From NCBI GenBank assembly GCA_963711495.1, contig CAVQEK010000005.1:62001-126000 (forward strand): a stretch of DNA of 64,000 nucleotides, given 5' to 3'. Source of the DNA: CAVQEK01 sp963711495 (GTDB lineage Bacteria > Bacteroidota > Bacteroidia > Cytophagales > Cyclobacteriaceae). Each line of letters begins with the position of its first letter. The stretch's first letter is position 1. A program made the position numbers and the translations under genes. Under the pieces are notes generated by a model that ran no database searches, was not told where the DNA came from, and saw only the letters and a list, made by a program, of their open reading frames with translations. This document shows positions 55,814-64,000 of the stretch, in pieces.

Positions 55814-57283
55814 ATGAATAACATTATTAAAGATATTGACATTTTACCAGCCAATGACAACGCTTGTGAAACCATGCTGGTGAGTAAAGAGGAAGACACA
55901 GGCAAAAACCGGAAATTATATATCGAAAGCTACGGTTGTCAGATGAATTTTTCTGACAGTGAGATTGTCACAGCCATAATGAAAGAAAATGGCTTCGACA
56001 CCACGGCAAAGGTCGATCAAGCTGATGTCATTTTTATCAACACCTGTTCGATTCGCGAAAGGGCTGAACAGACTGTCAGAAACCGATTGAATCATTTTAA
56101 CGGCATCAAAAAACGCCGGCCGGAAGTAATGATTGGTGTGCTGGGATGCATGGCGGAACGATTGAAAAGTAAGTTGCTGGAAGAGGAAAAAATCGTAGAC
56201 GTGGTGGTTGGCCCCGATGCCTACCGCGATCTTCCGAATCTGGTAAGGCAAGTGGATGACGGACAAAAAGCGGTCAATACATTTTTGTCCCGGGAAGAAA
56301 CTTATGCAGATATCAGTCCAGTACGGTTAAACAGTAATGGTGTAACAGCATTCATTTCCATCATGCGTGGATGCGACAATATGTGTTCTTTTTGTGTTGT
56401 TCCCTTCACCAGAGGCCGCGAACGCAGTCGTGATCCACACTCTATCGTTGAAGAAGCCAAAGTCCTGTTCGATCAGGGCTATCGTGAAGTAACTATACTG
56501 GGTCAAAATGTCGATTCATATAAGTGGTCTCCGCAAGGCCGGCAAAACAATATTGTGTCCTCTGAGAAAATAGTGAATTTCGCTCAATTATTGGAGATGG
56601 TTGCTAAGGTGAGTCCGGCACTGCGTATTCGTTTTTCCACCTCTCACCCCAAAGATATTACCGACGAAGTGCTGTATGTGATGAAAAAATATGAAAATAT
56701 CTGCAAATACATCCATTTACCGGCACAAAGTGGCAACAGCCGCATTCTTGAACTGATGAATCGAACGTACACCAGGGAATGGTACATTAACCGGGTTGAT
56801 GCAATCAGAAATATCCTTGGCAATGAATGTGGCATTTCTTCTGATATGATTGCCGGTTTTTGCTCAGAAACTGAACAAGAACATCAGGACACGCTTAGTT
56901 TGATGGACTATGTTCAATATGATTTCTCCTATATGTTCTTTTATTCTGAACGACCGGGAACTTTGGCAGCCAAAAAATTGAAAGATGATGTTCCCATGGA
57001 AGTCAAAAAAAGAAGGCTCAGTGAAATTATCACAAAACAACAGGAAATATCTTATCAGAGAAATTTACTTGATCGCAATAAAACACACCGGGTATTGATT
57101 GAAGGTTATTCGAAAAAGTCAAAAGAACAGTTGCAAGGAAGAAACACCGCCAACAAAGTTGTCGTATTTCCAAAAGGAAAATTAAAAAAGGGAGAATATG
57201 TCGACATTTATGTCACCGATTGTACTCCTGCAACTTTGATTGGCGAAGTAGTAAATTCGAATAAAAATCATCTGGAAAATTGA
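55814..57283 (+). CDS. miaB: tRNA-2-methylthio-N6-dimethylallyladenosine synthase
   Basis: A 489-residue radical-SAM methylthiotransferase that modifies A37 in tRNAs reading UNN codons. The N-terminal cluster ligands are Cys42 (GCQMN), Cys78 (NTCSIR) and Cys112 (GCMAER). The radical-SAM cluster is Cys187, Cys191 and Cys194 (RGCDNMCSFC). A TRAM domain closes the protein (about 425-489). I chose the ATG at 55814; a TTG precedes it directly. The stop overlaps the next start in a TTGA, so the sigma-54 activator is translationally coupled. The order miaB, sigma-54 activator, lptE is conserved in several Bacteroidota as far as I recall. Confidence 0.95.
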   Translation: MNNIIKDIDILPANDNACETMLVSKEEDTGKNRKLYIESYGCQMNFSDSEIVTAIMKENGFDTTAKVDQADVIFINTCSIRERAEQTVRNRLNHFNGIKKRRPEVMIGVLGCMAERLKSKLLEEEKIVDVVVGPDAYRDLPNLVRQVDDGQKAVNTFLSREETYADISPVRLNSNGVTAFISIMRGCDNMCSFCVVPFTRGRERSRDPHSIVEEAKVLFDQGYREVTILGQNVDSYKWSPQGRQNNIVSSEKIVNFAQLLEMVAKVSPALRIRFSTSHPKDITDEVLYVMKKYENICKYIHLPAQSGNSRILELMNRTYTREWYINRVDAIRNILGNECGISSDMIAGFCSETEQEHQDTLSLMDYVQYDFSYMFFYSERPGTLAAKKLKDDVPMEVKKRRLSEIITKQQEISYQRNLLDRNKTHRVLIEGYSKKSKEQLQGRNTANKVVVFPKGKLKKGEYVDIYVTDCTPATLIGEVVNSNKNHLEN

Positions 57284-58548
57284 CACACTCAGAAATACAA
57301 GGCATAAAACAACGATTTGGTATCATTGGCAATTCAGAATTGCTCAATCATGCCATTGAAGTAGCAACTCAGGTTGCTCCGACAGACATGACAGTACTCA
57401 TTTCCGGTGAAAGTGGCAGCGGAAAGGAATCGTTTTCCAAGATCATCCACCATCTGAGTCATCGAAAACATGGTAAATTTATTGCCATCAATTGCGGAGC
57501 CATTCCAGAAGGCACCATCGATTCCGAATTGTTTGGTCATGAAAAAGGGTCTTTTACCGGTGCCCATGAATCGAGGCAGGGATATTTTGAGGTTACCAAT
57601 GGCGGCTCCATTTTTCTTGACGAAATTGGCGAAATGCCATTGGCAACCCAAGCGCGTTTGTTGAGGGTACTTGAATATGGTGAATTTATTAAAGTTGGTT
57701 CTTCGAAGGTATTAAAAACAAATGTGCGGGTGATTGCGGCTACTAATGTGAACCTGTTGGAAAGAGTCGAAAAAGGTAAATTCCGCCAGGATCTCTATTA
57801 TCGGCTCAATACGGTACCAATCTATGTTCCCCCACTACGTGAACGTGGTCAGGATATCGAACTACTTTTCAGAAAATTTGCCTCCGATTTTGCTGAAAAA
57901 TATAAGGTAAAACCAATTAGCCTCACGGAAGATGCCAAACTGGCCATTACCAAATATCGCTTTCCCGGGAATATTCGCCAACTCAAAAATCTCGTCGAAC
58001 AGATTTCCGTATTGGAAATGACCCGTGAGATTACCACAGAGACATTGCTTAAATATTTGCCTTCCGAAAGCAATTATTTACCAGCGCTTTACCGGGACCA
58101 GCATGAAAGTGACAGTCAGGGTTTATCCGAAAGAGAATTGCTGTACAAAGTTTTGTTCGACATGCGCAAAGATGTAAATGAATTGAAAAAACTTGTTCAC
58201 GGACTCATTTCTGAAGGTGTCATTGACCGTGGTATGATGGAAAAACACAGCGACCTTTTTCAAGACGCACAAGCAGAGGAGGTGCCAAAAGTATATGATG
58301 AAAATGCACTTATCATTGAAACTGCCAATAATCAAAAAGTACCACATACCTACGACCTTGACAAAATAGAAGATATCAGTCATGAGACGGAAAGGGATGA
58401 ATCGCTCTCACTGGAAGCAAAAGAAAAGGAACTGATTTTGAAAGCGTTACGAAAAAATAAAAATAAAAGAAAATATGCAGCTCAGGATTTGGGAATTTCT
58501 GAAAGGACATTGTATCGAAAAATAAAACAATACGAAATTGAAAATTAG
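57280..58548 (+). CDS. Sigma-54-interacting AAA+ transcriptional activator without receiver domain
   Basis: A 422-residue enhancer-binding protein that drives open-complex formation by RpoN polymerase. Walker A is GESGSGKE (43-50), the sigma-54 contact loop is GSFTGA (90-95), a GAFTGA variant, and Walker B ends LDEIGE (113-118). A Fis-type helix-turn-helix lies at about 385-420 (YAAQDLGISERTLYRKI). No N-terminal response-receiver, GAF or PAS domain is present, so activity is probably set by expression or a partner. TTG at 57280 is the only reasonable start: the AAA+ domain begins soon after, and the next Met is at 37. It is coupled to miaB and overlaps lptE. Confidence 0.9.
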   Translation: MTHSEIQGIKQRFGIIGNSELLNHAIEVATQVAPTDMTVLISGESGSGKESFSKIIHHLSHRKHGKFIAINCGAIPEGTIDSELFGHEKGSFTGAHESRQGYFEVTNGGSIFLDEIGEMPLATQARLLRVLEYGEFIKVGSSKVLKTNVRVIAATNVNLLERVEKGKFRQDLYYRLNTVPIYVPPLRERGQDIELLFRKFASDFAEKYKVKPISLTEDAKLAITKYRFPGNIRQLKNLVEQISVLEMTREITTETLLKYLPSESNYLPALYRDQHESDSQGLSERELLYKVLFDMRKDVNELKKLVHGLISEGVIDRGMMEKHSDLFQDAQAEEVPKVYDENALIIETANNQKVPHTYDLDKIEDISHETERDESLSLEAKEKELILKALRKNKNKRKYAAQDLGISERTLYRKIKQYEIEN

Positions 58549-59068
58549 GAATTTGTTCATTTTTATATCAACGACTATTGTATTTGGCGGATGCGGTGTT
58601 TATTCCTTCACAGGAGCAACTTTGTCTCCGGATATTAAAACAATTTCTATTCAAACCTTCTATGATGAAGTAGGAACCGGACCGCCAAACCTCAGTCAGA
58701 AATTTACCGAAGCAATCAAAGAATATTATCAAAGAAATACCAGTCTTTCACTGGTCGACAATGAAGGGGACCTCCAACTGGAAGGGAGTATTGTCGGTTA
58801 TCGTTTATCACCGATTGCCCCAAGAGCCAATGCCAACCAGAATTATCCGGACGCAGATGTGGCAGGTCTTCAGCGACTTACAATCTCAGTAAAAACGGTA
58901 TATACCAATACAAAAGACGATACCAAGGATTTTGATCAGCAATTTTCTTTCTACGCCGACTACAATCCTGAAACACAAAATTTCAATAGCATCGAGAATG
59001 ATTTAATCGATGAAATATTTAGTCAGATTATTCTCGATATTTTTAATGCTTCAATTGCCAATTGGTAA
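58538..59068 (+). CDS. lptE: LPS-assembly lipoprotein LptE
   Basis: A 176-residue lipoprotein. The leader ends in VFGGC, with Cys19 as the lipidation site, and the mature part begins GVYSFTGATLSPDIKTISI, the Bacteroidota LptE start. LptE plugs the LptD barrel and helps deliver LPS to the outer leaflet. The start is a TTG at 58538 inside the end of the sigma-54 activator gene (11-bp overlap), with no ATG nearby before the leader. It is followed at 12 bp by a protein of unknown function and then by secG, so this is an envelope-biogenesis operon. Confidence 0.88.
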   Translation: MKIRNLFIFISTTIVFGGCGVYSFTGATLSPDIKTISIQTFYDEVGTGPPNLSQKFTEAIKEYYQRNTSLSLVDNEGDLQLEGSIVGYRLSPIAPRANANQNYPDADVAGLQRLTISVKTVYTNTKDDTKDFDQQFSFYADYNPETQNFNSIENDLIDEIFSQIILDIFNASIANW

Positions 59069-59080
59069 ATCTATTTTCAC

Positions 59081-60100
59081 GTGGATATTAAAAGATTAGA
59101 CGATATAATCAGAAACCCTTCCATTGTCACAGCAGACGATATATTTGAGTTGGAAAACCTATCCAATCAATACCCGTTTGCTCAGTTTTTGCATGTTTTG
59201 CTGGCAAAAATATCCAATCAATATGGCAATGAACAAAAAGACCTCCATATCCATACAGCTGCCATTTATGCATCAGATCGAATTGTTTTAAAGAAGGTTA
59301 TTTTGGATACCAATTTCCCGATCACCCTGAATTCTGATGATTTTCTTCACTATTATGAAGAACCGAAACCGAAATCTTTTTTGCCCCCTGAAATCGATCA
59401 GGACGAATATCAGGAATCCGCAGATCAGATTCAAAAAGATATAGCATACTCAGATGAAAAGGAAGATGACAGCAATGAGTTATTTGAAGAGGTTATGAAA
59501 AATCTTCGAATCCTCCGTTCATTGAGGAAACAATATGAATTTCTGGAAAAACAGGAAAGCACGAATACTCAGGATGTAGAAATCCAAAAGAAGGAAGAAA
59601 CCATTGAGAAAGAAGACAATAATTCGAATATCACAGATCATGAAGAAGAGCCAATAATTTTTACGGAAACCCTGGAAACCGGGCAAGTCACTGAAGGTAC
59701 ATCAAAAAATTCCATGGGTGATCCTGCCGAATTCGACGAGACCGTCGAAAATGATAAGAATCGGGTTGATCAGGAAAATTTGTCTCAGGATCTGACCACC
59801 GACTCGAATGAATTAACAAGAAAATACCAGGACGACCTGATCAGCCGTTTTATTGAAAAAGATCCGGACATCAAATCGAGACGCGTGTTGGCTGACAAGG
59901 AAACACATCAAAATCATGAAGATCTTTCCGTAGTCAGCACCTTTTTAGATGAAAATCTGGTGACAGAAAACCTGGCAAATATATTCTTAAGACAAGGAAA
60001 GACAGAAAAAGCCATTGACATTTATAAAAAATTAATTTGGAAATTTCCACAAAAAAAGGCTTACTTTGCAGCTCAAATTGAAGATTTAAAGAAAAAATAA
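59081..60100 (+). CDS. Acidic TPR-containing protein of unknown function
   Basis: A 339-residue cytoplasmic protein with a GTG start. The N-terminal 95 residues are a helical region (DDIFELENLSNQYPFAQF) that resembles a TPR-like capping domain. A long acidic, low-complexity stretch (about 110-270) follows, with many Glu, Asp and Asn. The C-terminus is a TPR-like pair, RQGKTEKAIDIYKKLIWKFPQKKAYF. No enzymatic motif is visible. It lies between lptE and secG with gaps of 12 bp and 1 bp, so it is cotranscribed with both. A scaffolding role in envelope biogenesis is inferred from position alone. Confidence 0.8.
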   Translation: MDIKRLDDIIRNPSIVTADDIFELENLSNQYPFAQFLHVLLAKISNQYGNEQKDLHIHTAAIYASDRIVLKKVILDTNFPITLNSDDFLHYYEEPKPKSFLPPEIDQDEYQESADQIQKDIAYSDEKEDDSNELFEEVMKNLRILRSLRKQYEFLEKQESTNTQDVEIQKKEETIEKEDNNSNITDHEEEPIIFTETLETGQVTEGTSKNSMGDPAEFDETVENDKNRVDQENLSQDLTTDSNELTRKYQDDLISRFIEKDPDIKSRRVLADKETHQNHEDLSVVSTFLDENLVTENLANIFLRQGKTEKAIDIYKKLIWKFPQKKAYFAAQIEDLKKK

Positions 60101-60101
60101 A

Positions 60102-60476
60102 ATGTTTACATTTCTCATCACCCTGATCATCATTGCATCTTTGTTATTGGTGTTGGTTGTGTTGGCTCAGAATTCAAAGGGTGGAGGTTTATCCAGCCAG
60201 TTTGGCGGATCTACCAGCCAGATCATGGGTGTAAAACGTACTGGAGATATTCTTGAAAAATTGACTTGGGGATTGGCCATTGGCATACTGGTTTTAAGTC
60301 TTTCCACAAATTTCTTTGTTCACAATCAATCAGATAATGCGGGTTTGACCAGCCCAAATATTGAACGTGCTCAAGAACAAAATGTCGTTCCAAATATTGG
60401 CAATCAATTACCCCTTGACACCGCATCTTCTGGCAATGGTGGTTTAGAAGGCCTGACAAACGACAGCCTACAGTAA
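60102..60476 (+). CDS. secG: Preprotein translocase subunit SecG
   Basis: A 124-residue inner-membrane protein. Two hydrophobic helices are present (about 1-22 and 55-75), joined by a loop carrying QNSKGGGLSSQFGG, which is diagnostic for SecG. It stabilises the SecYEG channel. The C-terminal 45 residues are polar and longer than in E. coli SecG. It starts one base after the preceding gene and closes the miaB-to-secG operon; the next gene is convergent. Confidence 0.93.
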   Translation: MFTFLITLIIIASLLLVLVVLAQNSKGGGLSSQFGGSTSQIMGVKRTGDILEKLTWGLAIGILVLSLSTNFFVHNQSDNAGLTSPNIERAQEQNVVPNIGNQLPLDTASSGNGGLEGLTNDSLQ

Positions 60477-60486
60477 AAAAACCATT

Positions 60487-61200
60487 TCAGGCAGCGCTTA
60501 CATATTTCACAAGTAATCTTTTAGCAATAGGAAAGAGGGTTTCTTCGAAAGGAACGGTAATTTTAGATGTTATTAAATATGTCGCCGGGTTAGGTAAACT
60601 TCTATCTCTCCGGATCAATTCCAATTTGATATTCTCATACGTACTGTTCAGGCTTTTCAATAGTGAAAACAAATATTCAGTACTCACACCCCGAAAAGTT
60701 TCTTTGGAATCCTCAAAAATCGTAATCAGATATTTGAATATCCTAATTTCCTTGTGGCTGTTTTCAGAAATGAGCATATACCCTTCATTAATATAAAGCG
60801 GAGACAATCCTATCGGAATGATTTCCACTTTATTTTCAATGAAATCATAGATTTCCCGGCCATGTTCAAGTCCTCCCTTAAACTTGTCAAGTGCAAAATT
60901 TGCAATCGATTCGATTACTTCCATCAGATCGTCGTCCTCCACAATTTTCTTATAAGTGACTTGCAGTTTTTTGAAATCCGCTTTCGAAACCATTTTAGGG
61001 AATTGCTCCATTAATAATTCCTTTTTTTGTTTAATCACCTGAAGGTTTCTGTAATGAAAAACAAGGTCTGACAAAAATGGATATAATTTATTGTCATCAA
61101 AGTTGCGCCTGACATCTTGAAGGTAAGCCAAAAGAATATATTTTTTATATTCGAAATCAATCAGCCCATCTGTTAACCAATTTTCTTTTAACGACTCCAT
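60487..61200 (-). CDS. Conserved protein of unknown function
   Basis: A 237-residue, mostly helical protein without signal peptide, membrane segment or recognised motif. The N-terminal part has FEYKKYILLAYLQDVRRNF, and the middle has a GREIYDFIENKVEIIPIGLSP block. I recall similar unnamed proteins next to groES in Bacteroidota, but no function. It is convergent with secG (11 bp apart) and divergent from groES. Its promoter should lie in 61201-61429. Confidence 0.78.
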   Translation of the reverse strand: MESLKENWLTDGLIDFEYKKYILLAYLQDVRRNFDDNKLYPFLSDLVFHYRNLQVIKQKKELLMEQFPKMVSKADFKKLQVTYKKIVEDDDLMEVIESIANFALDKFKGGLEHGREIYDFIENKVEIIPIGLSPLYINEGYMLISENSHKEIRIFKYLITIFEDSKETFRGVSTEYLFSLLKSLNSTYENIKLELIRRDRSLPNPATYLITSKITVPFEETLFPIAKRLLVKYVSAA

Positions 61201-61429
61201 TTCTTACATTTTTCTTATTAATCAAATCAAAATATAATTAAAATTATAAATCGGCGCAAGGGTCCGCCATCAAGAAGTTTTGTCAAGGTATGTCAGTCCA
61301 TAATTTTCGTAGCATGAAAAATTGGCAGGAAATTGTGTAAAATATGGCATTATTTGAGTTTGGCACAAGAAATGATAATGGTAGCGCATATTTCGAACTA
61401 TAACCATTCAAAATAAAATCGTTACAAAA
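61201..61429. other. Promoter region of groES-groEL and of the divergent gene
   Basis: An AT-rich region of 229 bases. I looked for a CIRCE element and found none. A TTGGCAC block (61360-61366) resembles the -24 part of a sigma-54 promoter, but the -12 GC is GA. The true heat-shock promoter could not be assigned. Confidence 0.4.
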
Positions 61430-61708
61430 ATGTCGAAAGTTAAGATCAAACCTCTTGCAGACAGAGTTCTTGTTGAACCAGCTGCTGCTGAAGAAAAAAC
61501 CGCATCCGGTATTATTATTCCTGACACTGCCAAAGAAAAGCCACAGCGTGGTGAAGTGGTAGCTGTAGGAAGTGGAAAAAAAGATGAACCATTAACCGTG
61601 AAAGTTGGTGACCAGATCCTTTATGGAAAATACGCTGGTACCGAAATCACTGTAGAAGGTAAAGATTACCTCATCATGAGGGAATCAGACATTTTTGCAA
61701 TTATCTAA
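61430..61708 (+). CDS. groES: Co-chaperonin GroES
   Basis: A 92-residue beta-barrel subunit of the heptameric lid of the GroEL chamber. The opening IKPLADRVLVEP, the mobile-loop region EEKTASGIIIPDTAKEKPQ and the closing YLIMRESDIFAII are all typical. Length is standard. It precedes groEL by 42 bp in the same orientation. Confidence 0.97.
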   Translation: MSKVKIKPLADRVLVEPAAAEEKTASGIIIPDTAKEKPQRGEVVAVGSGKKDEPLTVKVGDQILYGKYAGTEITVEGKDYLIMRESDIFAII

Positions 61709-61750
61709 AGTAATTAATGGTATTAAACTTAAACTAAAAAAGTATTAAAA

Positions 61751-63385
61751 ATGGCGAAAGAAATATTCTTTAACACCGAAGCAAGGGACAAGCTAAAAAA
61801 AGGCGTCGGAACAATTGCAGACGCGGTAAAAGTGACATTAGGTCCCAAGGGTCGAAATGTTATTCTTGATAAAAAATTTGGAGCACCCACGGTCACCAAA
61901 GATGGTGTAACCGTAGCGAAAGAAATTGAATTGAAAGACCCCATCGAAAATATGGGTGCTCAGTTGGTAAAAGAAGTTGCATCCAAAACAGCTGATGACG
62001 CTGGAGACGGTACGACCACTGCTACCGTTCTTACCCAGTCAATCTTCAATCACGGCATTAAAAATGTCGCTGCAGGGGCAAATCCAATGGATTTGAAACG
62101 AGGCATCGACAAGGCTGTAATTGCTGTGGTTGAAAACCTCAAAAAACAATCAAAAACCATCAAAGACAGCAATGAAATTGCTCAGGTTGCTACCATATCG
62201 GCCAACAATGACAATGAAATCGGTAAGATGATTGCTGATGCCATGAATAAAGTTGGCAAAGATGGTGTGATCACCGTGGAAGAAGCAAAAGGTACCGATA
62301 CCGATGTGAAAACCGTTGAAGGTATGGAATTTGACCGCGGATATCTGTCACCCTACTTCGTAACGAATACAGAAAAAATGGAAGCCGAACTGGAAAGTCC
62401 GTATATTCTGATTTATGACAAGAAGATTTCGGCAATGAAAGAATTGCTTCCTGTACTCGAGGCAGTAGCTCAAACAGGCAAACCACTGTTGATCATTTCT
62501 GAAGATGTTGATGGTGAAGCACTTGCCACGCTAGTTGTCAATAAGATCAGAGGCTCACTCAAGGTTGCCGCTGTGAAGGCACCTGGTTTCGGAGACAGAA
62601 GAAAAGCCATGTTGGAAGATATCGCCATTCTTACAGGTGGTACGGTAATTTCTGAAGATCGGGGATTCAAACTTGAAAATGCTACCTTGGATTATCTTGG
62701 TACTGCTGAAAAAGTAAATATCGACAAGGACAATACCGTAATTGTGAACGGTGATGGCAAAAAAGAAGATATCCATGCCAGGATCAATCAGATCAAAGCA
62801 CAGATTGAAACCACGACTTCCGATTATGACAGGGAAAAACTTCAGGAAAGACTGGCAAAATTGTCGGGTGGGGTAGCTATACTTTATGTTGGTGCTGCTA
62901 CTGAAGTAGAAATGAAAGAGAAAAAGGACCGTGTAGATGATGCTTTGCACGCAACCAGAGCTGCAGTTCAAGAAGGCATCGTGCCTGGCGGTGGCGTTGC
63001 ATTGATAAGAGCCATGACTGCCCTCGACAACATCGAAACTGAAAATGATGATCAGCAGACTGGTGTAAATATTGTTCGTCTTGCACTCGAATCTCCCTTG
63101 CGAACCATCGTTGAAAATGCAGGTGGTGAAGGCTCAGTCATCGTTCAGAAAGTAAAAGATGGCAAAGACGATTTTGGTTACAATGCACGCGAGGATAAAT
63201 TTGAACATCTGGTAAAAGCAGGAATTATTGATCCTACCAAGGTGACCAGACTTGCCCTCGAAAACGCGGCATCCATTGCGTCGTTATTGCTCACCACTGA
63301 ATGTGTGGTTTCTGATTCTCCTGAAGAAGAAAAAAGCAATCCAATGCCTCCAATGGGTGGCGGTGGAATGGGTGGCATGATGTAG
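61751..63385 (+). CDS. groEL: Chaperonin GroEL
   Basis: A 544-residue chaperonin that folds proteins in an ATP-driven double ring. The ATP site TLGPKGRNVILDKK, DDAGDGTTTATVL (Asp87 region) and the PGGGVALIRA block are all intact. The C-terminus is GGGGMGGMM, the flexible tail seen in GroEL. The length and start are standard. A clean terminator follows at 63411-63437, so the groES-groEL operon ends here. One copy is present in the window. Confidence 0.98.
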   Translation: MAKEIFFNTEARDKLKKGVGTIADAVKVTLGPKGRNVILDKKFGAPTVTKDGVTVAKEIELKDPIENMGAQLVKEVASKTADDAGDGTTTATVLTQSIFNHGIKNVAAGANPMDLKRGIDKAVIAVVENLKKQSKTIKDSNEIAQVATISANNDNEIGKMIADAMNKVGKDGVITVEEAKGTDTDVKTVEGMEFDRGYLSPYFVTNTEKMEAELESPYILIYDKKISAMKELLPVLEAVAQTGKPLLIISEDVDGEALATLVVNKIRGSLKVAAVKAPGFGDRRKAMLEDIAILTGGTVISEDRGFKLENATLDYLGTAEKVNIDKDNTVIVNGDGKKEDIHARINQIKAQIETTTSDYDREKLQERLAKLSGGVAILYVGAATEVEMKEKKDRVDDALHATRAAVQEGIVPGGGVALIRAMTALDNIETENDDQQTGVNIVRLALESPLRTIVENAGGEGSVIVQKVKDGKDDFGYNAREDKFEHLVKAGIIDPTKVTRLALENAASIASLLLTTECVVSDSPEEEKSNPMPPMGGGGMGGMM

Positions 63386-63410
63386 TCATCGCTAAAAATA
63401 AAAATAGAAG

Positions 63411-63437
63411 CTGGTCCTGTAAAGGCCAGTTTTTTTT
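63411..63437 (+). terminator. Intrinsic terminator of groES-groEL
   Basis: A 6-bp stem (CTGGTC at 63411-63416, GGCCAG at 63424-63429; one G-U pair) with a 7-base loop is followed by eight Ts (63430-63437). It lies 25 bp after the groEL stop. Confidence 0.88.
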
Positions 63438-63625
63438 ATGCCTGAATTTAAACCGCGTATTTTTATCAAATAATGGTATATATACAATAAAAAAATCTCA
63501 GAATTTAGGCGATGTCTTTTCTGTATATCGCAAACAAAGCTTTATATTTGTAATTCAAAAGAGGATAATATTGGTCATCATATTCTCGTTTTGATTCGTT
63601 CTTTGGAAAAAAATATTTAAAATAA

Positions 63626-63838
63626 ACCCATTGGAGTCAAGAATAGCGTTGTCAAACCTAACATGAAACAAAAACCGGGTGAGCCCTACGTAGAAACCGG
63701 GCCTCAATTTCGCTTTTGCGAGATCTTCGGTATTTTCTAATATCGAAGTTAACAGTGGATTGTTGATACGTTTGGGTAGCCTAAATCCTGTCTATTCAGG
63801 GTTTGACTAACCCCTTGGCTGCGATGGGTATTTTTTTT
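63626..63838 (+). ncRNA. Candidate structured small RNA gene, about 210 nt
   Basis: No protein frame is present. The ends pair: ACCCAT (63626-63631) with ATGGGT (63824-63829), followed at once by T8 (63831-63838). An inner 8-bp pairing joins GTCAAACC (63651-63658) to GGTTTGAC (63800-63807). Local hairpins lie at 63681-63705, 63710-63721, 63725-63748, 63748-63767, 63771-63785 and 63784-63803. TTTG (63590-63593) and TATTTAAA (63614-63621), 20 bases apart, could be the promoter. A closer -7 match (TATATTTG at 63543-63550) would give a longer 5' tail. The size and end-pairing recall 6S-like RNA, but I do not recognise a specific family. Confidence 0.5.
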
Positions 63839-63843
63839 AAAAA

Positions 63844-64000
63844 TTATTGCCTTAAAAAATCTTCATAAACCATTTTGATTCCATCTTTCAATTCAATGGA
63901 ATATCTGAAACCTAATGATTCCAGTTTGCTGACATCCATTAATTTCCTTGGTGTTCCATCCGGTTTTGAATCATCAAAATATAAAGACCCTTCATATCCA
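63844..64000 (-). CDS. fcl: GDP-L-fucose synthase, C-terminal fragment (5' end outside window)
   Basis: The last 52 codons of a gene running off the right edge. The fragment carries FDDSKPDGTPRKLMDVSKL and LKDGIKMVYEDFL, which are the C-terminal hallmarks of GDP-L-fucose synthase (GDP-4-keto-6-deoxymannose epimerase/reductase, short-chain dehydrogenase fold). The enzyme makes GDP-fucose for surface glycans. The stop codon is TAA at 63844-63846, six bases from the T-run of the RNA candidate on the other strand. The catalytic Tyr/Lys and Rossmann motif lie outside the window. Confidence 0.85.
   Translation of the reverse strand, partial: GYEGSLYFDDSKPDGTPRKLMDVSKLESLGFRYSIELKDGIKMVYEDFLRQ

Noticed and set aside
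61320..61390. Sigma-54-like promoter before groES
   Set aside because: TGGCAC at 61361 has GA, not GC, at the -12 position, and another TGGCAG at 61323 has wrong spacing, so neither meets the consensus.
61201..61429. CIRCE element before groES
   Set aside because: No TTAGCACTC-type inverted repeat was found.
1..64000. CRISPR arrays, tRNA genes and insertion sequences
   Set aside because: No regularly spaced repeats, no tRNA TpsiC-type signature and no transposase-like protein with inverted terminal repeats was found by reading.

Overview
The window looks like a chromosomal segment of a Bacteroidota bacterium, most likely a Saprospiria or Chitinophagia relative. The evidence is two PorP/SprF-family proteins next to very large exported proteins ending in the gliding-motility-type (type B) C-terminal sorting domain of the type IX secretion system, a YpdA-type reductase, a GH92 mannosidase, AT-rich intergenic regions with occasional TAnnTTTG (-7) promoter elements, and start sites without strong Shine-Dalgarno sequences. 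No tRNA, rRNA, CRISPR array, insertion sequence or integrase was seen.

Layout. 2-5680: a 5'-truncated metallophosphoesterase/outer-membrane-barrel fusion whose N-terminal metal motifs are degenerate, an orphan HD-PycTM protein, and a family 2 glycosyltransferase. 5981-8254: a GH92 lipoprotein. 8297-11242: a minus-strand arsenic operon, arsR-arsM-arsC-acr3, with the same 16-bp palindromic site in front of arsR and again in front of arsM. 11388-12865: a sulfatase pseudogene. 12809-18527: a CDGSH/4Fe-4S protein, a uracil-DNA-glycosylase-family protein, a DUF4382 lipoprotein, then serC-serA-DUF1015 (serine synthesis). 18886-22101: a lipid kinase facing an App1-type phosphatase, an unknown protein, and a DUF2490 protein. 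22366-22787: a decayed TrmH-type methyltransferase gene ending in a heptanucleotide repeat. 22818-25560: a divergent SRAP protein lacking most active-site residues, and an exported acetylesterase.

25658-30373 is a four-gene minus-strand operon of exported proteins: a coiled-coil lipoprotein, two NTF2-like-looking proteins, and an 867-residue leucine-rich-repeat protein whose N-terminus resembles them. It is the best candidate in the window for an undescribed system. 30581-34822 holds a small unknown protein, a YheT-type hydrolase behind a perfect 32-bp palindrome, a canonical SRAP protein, a FabH-type synthase and two small conserved unknowns.

34965-52163 is a surface and secretion region: a PorT-like barrel, a PorP/SprF protein with a long charged linker and a SPOR-like end, an FG-GAP/PKD adhesin, a giant lectin adhesin of about 3,180 residues broken by one frameshift at a 12-bp palindrome, and a second PorP/SprF protein. 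52160-60476 is housekeeping: a 4-TM protein, YpdA-type reductase, gamma carbonic anhydrase, PabB, then miaB, a sigma-54 activator, lptE, a TPR protein and secG packed head to tail. 61430-63385 is groES-groEL with a clear terminator. 63626-63838 is a candidate free-standing structured RNA of about 210 nt, followed by the 3' end of a GDP-L-fucose synthase gene running off the window.
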